Positions 1 through 8,786 are shown, counted from the first letter of the stretch. The stretch is 63,714 bases of DNA from Roseomonas sp. KE2513 (GCF_016107305.1 NZ_RCVR01000028.1:1-63714); one strand, 5' to 3'. Notes: generated by a model not told the origin, from the letters alone. Made by a program: numbers and translations.

Positions 1-2
1 CC

Positions 3-335
3 ATCCAACCTGCCCAGATTCCCCGAGCCACCTCTGAGCTCCCTCCCCTGCCCAAGGGCGCACTGCGGCTCTCGACCACGCTCCTCGGTGACCTCGTGGT
101 GCCGGACGGGGCGGCACGGGCCACCGAACTCCGCGAACTCTCCGCCCGCGCCGCCGTCTACGCCACCCGTGCCCGTGGCGAGGGCATCCGGCGCGCCTAC
201 CGCTCTGCCTGGGGCGGCTTCGAGGCGTGGTGCAGCCTCCTCGGCCGCGAGCTCCTCGCCGGCGACCCCGACACGCTGGCTGGAGTTGCCCCCATCAAAC
301 CGGACATGGAACTGATTGAGACTGGGCGCGGATGA
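3..335 (+). pseudogene. Truncated tyrosine recombinase/integrase, N-terminal fragment
   Basis: The frame is open from the left edge to a TGA at 333-335, so the 5' end lies outside the window. The stretch around residues RRAYRSAWGGFEAWC resembles the SAM-like core-binding domain at the N terminus of plasmid and phage tyrosine recombinases. After about position 280 the match stops, the reading frame ends soon after, and no catalytic R-H-R-Y domain follows. I infer a recombinase cut off by an insertion or deletion next to the neighbouring IS. Family assignment rests on this one domain and is moderate. Confidence 0.55.
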
Positions 336-495
336 ACTCACGGGGTGAGCGCATCCGCAAGCCTTTGGGGGGGGGTGGGCCTCGTTGTAGATGCTATGGG
401 GGTGCCCGCTCCGGGGCGCATCGTCCGACATGTAGCGCGACAATCAGGATGGTTTTCGTATTGCCTCGCCCAGGAATGCTCCCGACGCGGTTGAC

Positions 496-2109
496 GTTGC
501 CTCACCAAGTTGCCGCTGTTGCCTCATAGCCCGCTTCCCCTTGCCGCATCACCTTTCGCCTCTTCCTCGGTCGCGACAGTGCCGAATACCAGCCTGTGCG
601 CCTCGTCCCGGCGCCACGCCTTCAATCGCCGCTGCAAGGTCTGCAGCTGCTTGGCCGGAAAACCTCCGGACTGTTCTGCCTGCAGCCGCTCCAGCAACTC
701 ACGGGACGTCCGCCAGGGCTCGGCCGCGAACCATCCCTGCAGCAGTGCTGTCACGGTGGCGAATGGATCAGGGCGACGCCGCAGCCGCTCGGCCTTCTCC
801 TTGGGCCGAGCGGTCGGGCGCACCTCGCCCTCCTGCCACGCCGTCCGCAGCCCGGACAGGAACGCCTCCAGGTTCGGCGCCGTAGGCTTGGCCCTCTCGC
901 CCGCGACCGGCCAGTCGGCGATCTCCACCAGGCGCTTCTGCATCGTCCGGATCGTCCGCAGCAGCCCCACCGGGTCGAGCATCGCATGCAGCGCCGCAAC
1001 CCGCAGGCGCACCTCCTCGCCCGACCTTGGGTCCGCCACCAGCCGCTGATAGGGAGTGGCGGGCGGGTGGTAGCGCTTCCTCACCCTCGCCCCCTCGCGT
1101 GCCTTCTCCGCCAGCTTGAACGAGGGTTGGAAGAAGTTTACGAACAGCTGCACCGCGCCGTAGAACTGGGCCAGCGCTGCCGCGGCCTCCACCCCCTCGT
1201 AGCGCCGGTACCCCACGATCCGCCGCACCACCGCGCCGTTCTTCTGCTCCACCCAGGCCTGGTCGTTCTTGCGGTACGGCCGACACCGGGTGAACTCCAC
1301 CCCCGCCGCCGCGCAGTAGTCCCGCACGGTCTCGTTCATGAACATGCCGTCATTGTCCGTGTCGAACCCCAGCAGCGCGAATGGCATCCTCTTGCGCAAC
1401 TCGCCCAGCACCTCGACCAGCCGCCCCTGCTCGCGCACCAGTAGCGGCGCGCACTCCGTCCAGCCCGTGGCGATATCGGTCAGCACCAGCGTCTGCACGA
1501 AGCTGCCCTTGGCCGTCGGACCGCTATGCGCCACCAGATCCGCCTCGACATACCCGGGCGCCGGATCGTCCCAATCGGAGAAGGTCCGGACCGGCACACT
1601 CCGCCGCACCGCTGCCGAGGGTGCCATCCGGCGCCGACGCCGCCCAGCTGCCCCATCCCTCGCCTGCCGCAGAGCCCGGTCCATCGTCGCCGCGCTCATC
1701 GCCAGCAGGCTGCCTCGCACCTCCGGAGCGAGTTGTAGATGGCCGTGCCGCTCCATGGCCTCCACCAGCACCGGCACCAATGGTTGCAGCCGCTTGCCGC
1801 AGACCCGATCCGACGCCTCCCAGAGCACCACCAGCGCCTCGCGCACCGCATCGTCATAGACCCGCTGTCCCGGCCTCGGCCCACCTGCCCTCGGAGGTAG
1901 CCCCGACCGCAGCAGCCGGGTCGCATGCCGACGGTGGAACCCGGTCACCGCCGTGAACTCGTCGAGGATCCGCCTTCGCTCGCCACGGCCAGCCCGGGCG
2001 TAACGCTCCGCCGTCACCGCCGCCAACTCGTCACGCGTCGCCATGCTCACCCGCCTCATGCCCGCCCCTGGAGCTCCTCGCCCCAGGGGAACATTTCACG
2101 TGAGGCAAC
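496..2109 (-). mobile_element. Insertion sequence with DDE (rve-type) transposase
   Basis: A single transposase gene lies between 10-bp inverted repeats GTTGCCTCAC (496-505) and GTGAGGCAAC (2100-2109). A second copy of the left motif, TGTTGCCTCA, sits at 517-526 and includes the transposase stop region. No clear target duplication is visible, so the exact ends could be a few bases further out. It separates the broken integrase from the partition genes. Confidence 0.7.
524..2059 (-). CDS. Transposase with integrase catalytic (rve/DDE) core
   Basis: 511 residues. The N-terminal part is Arg-rich and likely carries the helix-turn-helix DNA-binding region. The middle has the retroviral-integrase-like core: Asp in YVEADLVAH, Asp in GFDTDNDG, and Glu in AWVEQKNG, giving the D-D-E triad. 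The long C-terminal tail (ADPRSGEEVRLRVAALHAMLDP onward) is typical of the larger transposases often filed under ISNCY/IS1202-like groups; I do not assign the exact family. ATG at 2044 is an alternative start. The gene appears intact, so the element may be active. Confidence 0.8.
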   Translation of the reverse strand: MRRVSMATRDELAAVTAERYARAGRGERRRILDEFTAVTGFHRRHATRLLRSGLPPRAGGPRPGQRVYDDAVREALVVLWEASDRVCGKRLQPLVPVLVEAMERHGHLQLAPEVRGSLLAMSAATMDRALRQARDGAAGRRRRRMAPSAAVRRSVPVRTFSDWDDPAPGYVEADLVAHSGPTAKGSFVQTLVLTDIATGWTECAPLLVREQGRLVEVLGELRKRMPFALLGFDTDNDGMFMNETVRDYCAAAGVEFTRCRPYRKNDQAWVEQKNGAVVRRIVGYRRYEGVEAAAALAQFYGAVQLFVNFFQPSFKLAEKAREGARVRKRYHPPATPYQRLVADPRSGEEVRLRVAALHAMLDPVGLLRTIRTMQKRLVEIADWPVAGERAKPTAPNLEAFLSGLRTAWQEGEVRPTARPKEKAERLRRRPDPFATVTALLQGWFAAEPWRTSRELLERLQAEQSGGFPAKQLQTLQRRLKAWRRDEAHRLVFGTVATEEEAKGDAARGSGL

Positions 2110-2122
2110 ACCCCCGGCTTCG

Positions 2123-2140
2123 GGTTCAACCGGTTGAACC
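2123..2140. promoter_or_regulatory. parS-like 18-bp perfect palindrome upstream of parA
   Basis: GGTTCAACCGGTTGAACC is a perfect palindrome about 80 bp upstream of the parA start. Its GTT-N10-AAC shape resembles the 16-bp parS consensus of alphaproteobacterial repABC plasmids, though the centre is CG rather than GC. It also overlaps a possible -35 (TTGAAC, 2134-2139) with a -10-like TAGTTA at 2155-2160, so it could serve as both centromere and operator. I saw no second copy in the window. Confidence 0.55.
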
Positions 2141-2220
2141 TGAAGGAACGTTGTTAGTTACACCTTGCCGCCCGCGAGGATCTTCCGGCAGTGTGCGCCT
2201 GTCGTAGGGAGGTTTGTACT

Positions 2221-2916
2221 ATGTCCGTCACGGCTCCGGCCGCACGCGTGGCCAAAAAAGCTGCCGCGCATCGCTGCCGCATTATCGTCATGTCGTCGCC
2301 GAAAGGAGGCACCGGCAAGACGACGTTCACCCAAAATCTCCTGCCGCTCTTTGCCCAGGAAGGACTCAGCGTTGTGGGCGTCGACCTCGACCCACAGAGG
2401 ACGCTTTCCAAGTGGTTCGCCCGCCGAGAGGCAGCCGCAGATCGCAAAGCCAACCTGCCGATGTTCGACGTCCTGCCTACGGAGATTGCTAACTGGCAGA
2501 AGGTTCTTGCGGCGGTCCAGCCCTACGATGTGGCGATCATCGACATGCTTCCGTCTGTGGACGACTGCATCGCCGAGGTGCATGGCTTGTGCGAGGCGGC
2601 AGATTTGGTGGTTGTCACTACCGGGGCGACAATGAGCGACCTTGATGCCACCGGCCCTTGGGTCGCCGAGCTCAACAGGCTGGGCTTCAAAGTCGCGACT
2701 TTCATGAACCGTGCAAATCGCAGGGAGGTCTTCTTTGAGGCTGCTCGGGGCCAGTTGAACAAGCTCGGCGCCCTCTGCCCGGTGGAGGTCCGCAATCTTT
2801 CTGACGCACATTCCCATTCAGTGGAGGGACTTGCTGCGGTGGACAAGCCGAAAGCAAAGTCTCGTGCCGACTTCACAAACGTGTGGCATTATGTGCGACG
2901 TCAGGTTGGGCTGTGA
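2221..2916 (+). CDS. parA: ParA-family partition ATPase
   Basis: 231 residues. The deviant Walker A motif SPKGGTGKTT lies near residues 24-33, the Walker A' Asp is in GVDLDPQRT, and the Walker B-like stretch is VAIIDMLPSVDD. This is the ParA/Soj fold of plasmid segregation ATPases that move ParB-parS complexes on the nucleoid. ATG 2221 is chosen because GGGAGG lies 8 bp upstream; an in-frame GTG at 2191 lacks that support. The downstream gene starts 20 bp after the stop, suggesting an operon, and the palindrome upstream suggests autoregulation. Confidence 0.9.
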   Translation: MSVTAPAARVAKKAAAHRCRIIVMSSPKGGTGKTTFTQNLLPLFAQEGLSVVGVDLDPQRTLSKWFARREAAADRKANLPMFDVLPTEIANWQKVLAAVQPYDVAIIDMLPSVDDCIAEVHGLCEAADLVVVTTGATMSDLDATGPWVAELNRLGFKVATFMNRANRREVFFEAARGQLNKLGALCPVEVRNLSDAHSHSVEGLAAVDKPKAKSRADFTNVWHYVRRQVGL

Positions 2917-2936
2917 CCGGCCGGGAGACCCAGAAT

Positions 2937-3710
2937 ATGAGCACGGCAGTTCGACAGAGCCGAGTGGTGAACCTTGAAGGTAAGCTGGGTGTTGCCTTGG
3001 CGGCGCCGGACCGCCAGGCGCACGGCATACGCGATCTTGAGGTCGCCGACGAAGCGTTCGCCAACGCCTTTCGAGCGCACTTCGCGGGTAGTTCGGTGCT
3101 TGCGGACCGCGACAAGGTGCGGGCTGCGACGATCCTCCGCAACTCTCTAAAGAGGGGCGCGGAGCGGCAGCTCGATGCTATTATCGAAATGGGGCGAGCC
3201 CTGATGCGAGCTGAGACGGTCTTCACTAAGCAGGAATGGAACCATCTGCTGGAGGGAGGACCTAAGCTGTTGGGATTACCTAAGAACACTGCGTCCATGT
3301 ACCGCGCCATTGCGCGAGACATTGATGCTGGCCGGCTGCCCCGCGCGCTCTGCCCGGAATCGTTCTCCACGGCCTATGTACTCACCACGTATGAGGAGGA
3401 CCGCCTTGAGGCTGCCAAGGACAGAGGGCTTCTGCGGCCGACTGTGACTCGACGAGAAGTGGAAGAGTTCAAGCGGCTCCCTATTGAGGAAGTTCGGGTA
3501 GGGGGGGTGCCTGCTGCGATGAAGTATGAGGAGGGTACACCCGATCCTGTAAGGCTGCGGGGCGAGGAGCAGCAGTTAGCCCGGCGTGAACGCAAGCTAC
3601 TGGATGAACTTTCGCGGGTGCAGCAGCGGCTCTCCGCCGTCCGGGAGACCCTTGGGACCATTTCCGGAGTGCGCCAGACACGCCAGAAAGCGGCCGTCAT
3701 CAGCGCGTAA
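2937..3710 (+). CDS. ParB-like centromere-binding partner of ParA
   Basis: 257 residues, directly after parA. I see no clear ParB/Srx N-terminal CTPase motif. The middle (LLGLPKNTASMYRAIARDI) looks like a helix-turn-helix and the last 50 residues are a charged coiled coil (EEQQLARRERKLLDELSRVQQRL), suiting a dimeric DNA-binding adaptor. Position after parA and near the parS-like palindrome are the main reasons for the call. ATG 2937 has GGGAG upstream at 2922-2926. It could be a non-homologous centromere-binding protein rather than a true ParB. Confidence 0.6.
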   Translation: MSTAVRQSRVVNLEGKLGVALAAPDRQAHGIRDLEVADEAFANAFRAHFAGSSVLADRDKVRAATILRNSLKRGAERQLDAIIEMGRALMRAETVFTKQEWNHLLEGGPKLLGLPKNTASMYRAIARDIDAGRLPRALCPESFSTAYVLTTYEEDRLEAAKDRGLLRPTVTRREVEEFKRLPIEEVRVGGVPAAMKYEEGTPDPVRLRGEEQQLARRERKLLDELSRVQQRLSAVRETLGTISGVRQTRQKAAVISA

Positions 3711-3846
3711 GTTGCCGTAAGCCTGAACCGTTTAGGTGACGTGGACGGAGCTGAGGGTGCTGGTTCTTTGACCTGAGGGGCAGTCTGCAAAGTCGTCGAC
3801 GATACCCTGCCGCTCTCCTTTAGCGCTTACCAGCTTCCGCTAGTGC

Positions 3847-4629
3847 CTAGGGTCTGTGACTGGACTGAGCGATGCGTAGGTTGATCATGGTAGCGGCAAG
3901 ATGGGCGAAGCCCATCCAGCTGCGTCGGGTCTTGTCGCGCCGGAGGGCAATGCGAGCCCAGTCCTTGAGGCTGGCGAATAGGTTCTCAACATGGTGACGC
4001 CGGGCGTACAGCTCGGGGTTGTAGGCAGGTGGGTCGACCATGCCGCGCTTGGGCGGGGTGTGGACGGTACAGCCCTCTGCGGCAAAGGCGGCGCGCAGGG
4101 CTGCCGAGACGTAACCCCGGTCGAGCGCGGCGTCGCAGGCCGGGATGCCCGAGGCGAGTGCGCTGGCGTAGCGCAGGTCCGCGTGGTGCCCGGGGCTGGC
4201 GATCAGTCGGAGAACGTGGCCTGCACCATCGGTGCAGGCGTGCAGCTTCGAGCAGAGCCCGCCACGACTGCGGCCCAGCGCTTCGGTCTCCGCCGTGCTG
4301 CCCACGGCACCACTCGCGGCGCGGTGGGCCTTGCAGGTGGTGCTATCCAAAAGCAGCAGTCCGTCTGCGGGCAGGCTCGGGCGGAGCGCTTCGAAGACCA
4401 ACTCCCACCAGCCGCGTAGGCACCAGCGCCGCCAGCGGTGGTAAACGCTGGACCAGAGGCCCAGCGCCTTCGGCAGGTCACGCCACGGTGCCCCAGTCCG
4501 GCAAATCCAGAGCGCGGCTTCAACAAAGCGGCGCAGCGCCGCTTCAGCACGCTTCCATGCCAGCGGGATCTGCTGCAGCACCAGCATCAGCGACACCCAC
4601 TGGGCATCGTCCAGGCCTCTCCTGGTCAT
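3847..4629 (-). CDS. IS5-family transposase
   Basis: 260 residues with the DDE motifs of IS5 transposases: LLLDSTT, ALDRGYVS and the Y-R-like block RRHHVENLFASLKDW. The N-terminal stretch (WICRTGAPWRDLPKALG) is the usual DUF4096-type domain. Reading runs through the left inverted repeat and the stop codon TAG is supplied by the CTAG target duplication outside the element. The gene looks intact. Confidence 0.9.
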   Translation of the reverse strand: MTRRGLDDAQWVSLMLVLQQIPLAWKRAEAALRRFVEAALWICRTGAPWRDLPKALGLWSSVYHRWRRWCLRGWWELVFEALRPSLPADGLLLLDSTTCKAHRAASGAVGSTAETEALGRSRGGLCSKLHACTDGAGHVLRLIASPGHHADLRYASALASGIPACDAALDRGYVSAALRAAFAAEGCTVHTPPKRGMVDPPAYNPELYARRHHVENLFASLKDWARIALRRDKTRRSWMGFAHLAATMINLRIAQSSHRP

Positions 4630-4726
4630 ACATCCGCCGTCCTGAAGCCTCGAGGACCTTCAAGGTGGTGCGACCAAGCACCAGATCAGCGCCGAAAAAG
4701 CCTGTCAGGCAGTCCAGTCACAGACC
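3851..4726 (-). mobile_element. IS5-family element A, inserted at CTAG
   Basis: Sixteen-base perfect inverted repeats, GGTCTGTGACTGGACT (3851-3866) and its complement (4711-4726), are flanked by CTAG at 3847-3850 and 4727-4730. The CTAG duplication and the size near 880 bp fit IS5-family (IS427-like) elements. The right CTAG is also the left CTAG of the adjacent second element. Confidence 0.88.
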
Positions 4727-4730
4727 CTAG

Positions 4731-5571
4731 GCGCTGTCTGCATTTAGAAGTTTTCGTGTGGGGGGCGGTTGTGGTTCAAGGCTGGCAAGGGAGCCAGGCC
4801 TTGAGCAGACGCACGCTGACGGACGAGCAATGGGGACGGATCGAGAGCCACCTTCCTGGCCGGGCCGGGACACGGGGGCGCAGCGGGGTCGACAACCGGT
4901 TGTTCGTGGACGCGATCCTGTGGATGGCGGGCAACGCGGCGCGCTGGCGTGACCTGCCGGAGGTGTTCGGCAGGTGGAGTGGGGTTCACGCGCGGTTCCG
5001 GCGCTGGTCGCATGCAGGAGTATGGGAGCGGCTGTTCCACGCGCTGGCCGACACGCCGGATTTCGAGTTCGTGCTGATCGACAGCACCATCGCCAAGGTC
5101 CACGCCGATGCGACCGGCGCAAAAGGGGGGCTCAGGCTGCCGCGATCGGCCGCTCGCGCGGCGGCCTGACCACCAAGCTGCACGCGGCCGTCGACGCGCT
5201 CGGCCTGCCGATCCGCATCCACCCGACGCCGGGCCAGCACGGCGACTGCCCGCAAGCCAAGGCACTCCTGGCCGGCCTGCAGGGCGTCGGTCACGTCATC
5301 GCCGATGCCGCCTACGACGCCGATCCGCTCCGTGCCTTCATCGCCAGCGATCTCAGGGCCTGCGCGCAGATCAAGGCGAACCCGAGCCGCACCAACAAAC
5401 CACCGATCGACTGGCGGCTCTACAAGGAACGCCATCAGATCGAGGGCTTCTTCAACCGGCTGAAACGCTTCCGCCGCATCGCCTTGCGCTGCGAGAAGAC
5501 CCTTCCCGCCTTCATGGGCTTCGTCCACCTCGCCTGCGCCATGATCTGGCTACGATAAATGCAGACAGCGC
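4731..5571 (+). mobile_element. IS5-family element B, sharing the CTAG of element A
   Basis: Sixteen-base perfect inverted repeats GCGCTGTCTGCATTTA (4731-4746) and TAAATGCAGACAGCGC (5556-5571) are flanked by CTAG at 4727-4730 and 5572-5575. It abuts element A with a single CTAG between them, so the two elements used the same target site in succession. The sequences of the two transposases differ clearly, so this is not a duplication. Confidence 0.88.
4756..5558 (+). CDS. IS5-family transposase, orfA/orfB joined by -1 frameshift
   Basis: The first frame (GTG 4756, or TTG 4801, to TGA at 5169) carries the N-terminal domain (RTLTDEQWGRIESHLPG) and the first catalytic Asp (VLIDSTIAK). The second frame continues with AIGRSRGGLTTKLHA, the second Asp region (VIADAAYDAD) and the Glu block (ERHQIEGFFNRLKRFRRIA), ending at TAA 5556-5558 inside the right repeat. 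The frames join at AAAAGGGGGG (5121-5130) by a -1 shift. Programmed frameshifting at such runs is usual in this IS group, so I treat it as one functional gene. Confidence 0.82.
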
Positions 5572-5575
5572 CTAG

Positions 5576-6096
5576 TGCTTTTCCACTTCACTCGAACCCG
5601 TGACATGAGTTTGTGAGGGAGTTACAGCCCTCGGATAGGCTGAGGATTTGGAGAACAGTCTTGTCGTTTTATGAGCGGTGGCGCATCAGCCCTCCGGGTC
5701 TAGGCAAGCCTGAAGTGCTCAAAAATGCGCACGGCAAACGCCGGTAGGCTTCGATCGAGAGGGTAGGGGGGCACTCGGGCCCACGGGAAGTCTCCGGGCC
5801 GGCTTCATGCAACCTTGTCAAAGAATTCCGGGATCGACAACGATTTAGAGTACCCTAGTTGGAGTCGGTGTGCGATTCTCCCCCTTGTAGAGGAGCCTTA
5901 ACGAACTGTCGCATCGCTACCCGTGGGTACACGGGCGTTTAGCATTCCTGACCGTTTGCCTGACCAGCACAGTTTAGCTTCTATGAAGTCTGAACGTTGT
6001 GCGTCGCTCCCTTTGGCAAAAGGCGGTGGCTAGCAACTGTTGGTCGGCTCTGATGTCGTTCCCTACCGCTGGGTGGCACCAGCGGCCTCTGACGTC
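5576..6096. other. Non-coding stretch between element B and repA 3' end
   Basis: No convincing gene is seen in these 521 bases on either strand. It is clearly less GC-rich than the flanks. The only structure noted is TACCC-GT-GGGTA near 5920. It probably contains the transcript end of repA and ancestral plasmid sequence around the CTAG insertion site. Confidence 0.5.
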
Positions 6097-7131
6097 TTAA
6101 GAGCGGCCGCCAGGCATCAGGGCAACGCCGCGGACCATCGTGCGCGGAACTGCTGGAAGTGAAGGCTTTAGGAGGAGTCCATGACGAGTGACCTCGACTT
6201 TTGCGTCAGGGTAACCGGCCATGACGTCAGGAAGTGCCTCGCGAATGCGGTACGCAACCGTCTTGGTCTGCTTTTCGGATGTGCCGAGTTGGTCCAGAAG
6301 CTGCGACCAGCTTAGATGGAGGTCGCGGTTAAGGCGAGGCAGGCGGTAAGCAAAGAGCGTGTAGAGATCGAGCCCTAGGGAGTTGTTCGACAAGTGCGCA
6401 ATCGCGCGCTTGTCCAGCGGCACCGAGTGTTCTTTAAGGTGTTCATAGAACTGCTGCCCGAGTTCAACCGTGGCTGACCACTGGGAGGCGTCCGAGGCGG
6501 CGTTCCAGAGGGATAAGCCCTCGACGATCCTTTGGTCCCGGACTGACATGGTGGTGTTGCCGGCGGCGTCCTTGTCTTCCCATTGCAGGGTGAAGCTGCA
6601 CCGAGCGATCCGCATCACCTGCTCGCGGACGGCGTTGATGGTCCCCTTCTGCCCGCCTGTGACTGCTAGGCCAAGTGAGCGGATCCAGGCCGACATCGAC
6701 GGGCCCATGTTCACGACCCGGCTCTTACGGCCTTCTGTCTGAAGGTAGATCAAAATTAGGCGTGCCTTGGGCCCAAAAGGGACGCCGATGTAGAGGTCGG
6801 TTGCCTCACGCGGGCCTGTCCTTCTGGTCGGATCGCGAGGGCGGTCGTCTAGGACACCCGGCGTCACGATGAGGGTGAACCGGCCCGCTTCTCGCCGCCA
6901 GACGGAGTGGTTTTCCTTCGGGCGGGTGTGGGGAAGGTATGTCTGGCAAAGTCCGGAATGAAGGAAGGCAACGTCTTCCAGGGCGGGAAGATCGCCCATC
7001 AGTTGGTGCGTGACTTCAAGCCGTTCACGCAGCCTCTTCCGTTCCGTAGGAGTGGCCCCTTCTGCCTCCGCGAGCCGAAGGCTCTCCTCTAACCCGGTCA
7101 GCTCGAGCTGCTGTCGCGGCCACGTTGCCAT
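6097..7131 (-). CDS. repA: RepA-type plasmid replication initiator
   Basis: 344 residues. It resembles the plasmid-encoded RepA family (RepA_C-like) common on Acetobacteraceae plasmids: LYIGVPFGPKARLILIYLQTEG, then SMSAWIRSLGL, then a winged-helix-like C-terminal half (LDLYTLFAYRLPRL ... SWSQLLDQLG). The protein would bind iterons and open the origin. ATG 7131 has AGGAGA 8 bp upstream on the minus strand. The iteron array begins 50 bp upstream of the start, so RepA likely also represses itself. The function call rests on the family resemblance plus the iterons. Confidence 0.82.
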   Translation of the reverse strand: MATWPRQQLELTGLEESLRLAEAEGATPTERKRLRERLEVTHQLMGDLPALEDVAFLHSGLCQTYLPHTRPKENHSVWRREAGRFTLIVTPGVLDDRPRDPTRRTGPREATDLYIGVPFGPKARLILIYLQTEGRKSRVVNMGPSMSAWIRSLGLAVTGGQKGTINAVREQVMRIARCSFTLQWEDKDAAGNTTMSVRDQRIVEGLSLWNAASDASQWSATVELGQQFYEHLKEHSVPLDKRAIAHLSNNSLGLDLYTLFAYRLPRLNRDLHLSWSQLLDQLGTSEKQTKTVAYRIREALPDVMAGYPDAKVEVTRHGLLLKPSLPAVPRTMVRGVALMPGGRS

Positions 7132-7181
7132 CCCGATTCTCCTTTCTGCATTTCGCTTAGCCGGTCTTGGGCAGCCTTGCT

Positions 7182-7836
7182 GCGCAGAATTGGCAACCTC
7201 TCGTTTTCGTCCCGAAGCCGCTTTCCCGGGTGCTGGTCCGTGAAATAGCCGGCAGGCGGTGCGCTCTTATAGGAAAGAATTTATCAGTCTTTATAGGTAT
7301 GGGTTGCCAAGTCTGCGTGGAAAACCCGGGGGAAGGTTGCCAATTCTGCGTCAAACACCCGTTTGAAGGTTGCCACGTCTGCGCGCAGCGGAAGGGATGG
7401 TAGCGTGGACGTTTTGGCCCAAGGTTAGGGATGCTGCGTGGATAAGTAGCGCCTGAAAGGTTGCCTTTTCTGCGCAGCGCCGGATGCCGACCAGGACGTC
7501 CGGGGAGAGCGGCGGCCCTGAAGGTTGCCAAATCTGCGTGATTCCGAGTCGCTATGCGCCCCAAAAGCGTAGGAACCCCTCTGGTAGGGAGCCGACGCCG
7601 TGGTGCGAAGCAGGATCGGTCTGTGAAGGTTGCCAAGTCTGCGTGGCCCTGGATCGGCGAAAGCCCAAATGCGCAGGAACTCCAACCTTTCGGCCGCCAA
7701 TGGGTCGGCCGTGCGCAGGATTGTCAGCGAAGGTTGCCTAGTCTGCGCTGCGTTGGCCCGGCTCAAGCTGGCCTACGCAGGAACACCAACCTTTCAGGCC
7801 CCGACGTGGCGCATGCTACGCAGAAACGGCAACCTT
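7182..7836. repeat. Iteron array, probable origin of replication
   Basis: About eleven copies of a 19-bp repeat with consensus AAGGTTGCCAAGTCTGCGT. Direct copies start at 7301, 7333, 7366, 7457, 7521, 7626 and 7730; an inverted copy is at 7182-7200; inverted, more diverged copies are at 7671-7689, 7775-7793 and 7818-7836. An AT-rich stretch (about 7266-7300) between the first inverted copy and the direct copies is a candidate unwinding site. Spacing is irregular. Open frames here are incidental. I saw no clear DnaA box. Confidence 0.88.
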
Positions 7837-7939
7837 CGGTTGGGGGAGAGGCTCGGCGAGGGCAGGCAGCCGGCGTTGGGACCAAAATAAGCTGGGGACG
7901 CGGAAGCGGCTGGGCCCTTTCTTACCAGATTCCCTGCTT

Positions 7940-8331
7940 ATGTCGTTCCGGGGCTTCGCTAAGGGTGCGACACGTCCCTGTTCAGACTGCCCGGCTGCCA
8001 CCCGAACGCGCCGTGATGCCGCGCCGCCTTGCCATGGCACCGATCGACGTCCTTGCCGTCGTGGAGCGTCTGCCCGGCGACACCCTCCTCGTGGCGGCCC
8101 TCGGCGGTACGGGACCGGGCACGGTCCGCGCTCGACCTGCTACGGGGCGAGATGGCGTCCCCCGCGGGCGTGCTGCTCGCCTCGGCCACTGACAATGACG
8201 AGCCAGGCGAGCGCTTAGCCGCATTCATGGCTGAGCGGGCCACTGCGGCCGGCGCGGCCTGCCACCGTCTGCTGCCGCCGGGTAGCCTGTAGGACTGGAA
8301 CGACGTCCTGAAGCAGGGGAGGGCGGCATGA
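7940..8331 (+). pseudogene. Decayed copy of the Toprim-protein C-terminal half
   Basis: Translation in shifting frames matches the C-terminal third of the intact gene at 8896-9849: RGFAKG, then APID, then LLASATDNDEPGERLAAFMAERA, then DWNDVLKQGRAA. It contains frameshifts and an in-frame TAG at 8289-8291 just before the conserved DWNDVL ending. The intact copy has LLSTATDNDPPGERYAAFLAERA in the same place. This is a relic of a tandem duplication. Confidence 0.8.
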
Positions 8332-8430
8332 GCGCCGCCGCCGGCACCAGCACCGCGACCCCGAGTTGCGAGGGCGAGGAGCTTGTGCGCTGCACGCCGT
8401 CTTTCTCAGGCTGCCCGCCGAGCTGAGTTG
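8328..8430 (+). pseudogene. Decayed copy of the start of the 112-residue gene
   Basis: ATG at 8328 overlaps the end of the preceding relic, exactly as the intact gene at 9846 overlaps the intact Toprim gene. The sequence for LVRCTPSFSGCPPS..., one base out of frame, parallels LVRALHAAFFRLPPK of the intact copy. Similarity fades after about 8430. This shows the duplication covered two genes. Confidence 0.65.
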
Positions 8431-8786
8431 GCTACCAAAGGGGGAGAGGCTGCCGCCCCCAGGACACCACCGCCCGTCAGGCGGATGCCGCCCGGCTGCG
8501 CCTCCGGCTACCCGCTTCTACGTGCGCACGGCCTCGATCTCGCGCACGCGCCGGCGCATGCCCTTGTCGCTTTGCTCGACGACGCAGGCCAAAGGCGCCT
8601 CCAGCTACGCGGCGACCCCGAAGGTGGCTCCGAGCGGCGCGAACGGCGCATTTCCGAACGGGAAACACTCTCTTTTTCCCGTTCGCGCCACTTTCCCCAA
8701 TTCTGGGCCGGACTGGTTCAGGAGACCACGAAGCATGGAAGACGTGAGGGGAGGGGAGAAGCCGCTACCGCTAGCGGCGTACCCGC
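8431..8786. other. Non-coding stretch with a strong hairpin
   Basis: No convincing gene. It contains a perfect 11-bp inverted repeat CGAACGGGAAA (8655-8665) / TTTCCCGTTCG (8675-8685), overlapped by two copies of the dispersed motif GGCGCGAACGG (8636-8646 and, inverted, 8679-8689). A purine-rich run (about 8747-8760) leads into the leader element before the Toprim gene. Confidence 0.6.

Noticed and set aside
524-2059. IS21-type istA assignment for the first transposase
   Set aside because: No istB-like ATPase follows and the C-terminal half differs, so only the general rve/DDE class is claimed.
7182-7836. Possible CRISPR array
   Set aside because: Repeats are 19 bp, occur in both orientations with irregular spacing, and lie just upstream of repA; they are iterons.
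7400-8200. Several open frames of 80-210 codons across the iteron region
   Set aside because: They translate the iterons themselves and show no motifs or ribosome-binding sites.
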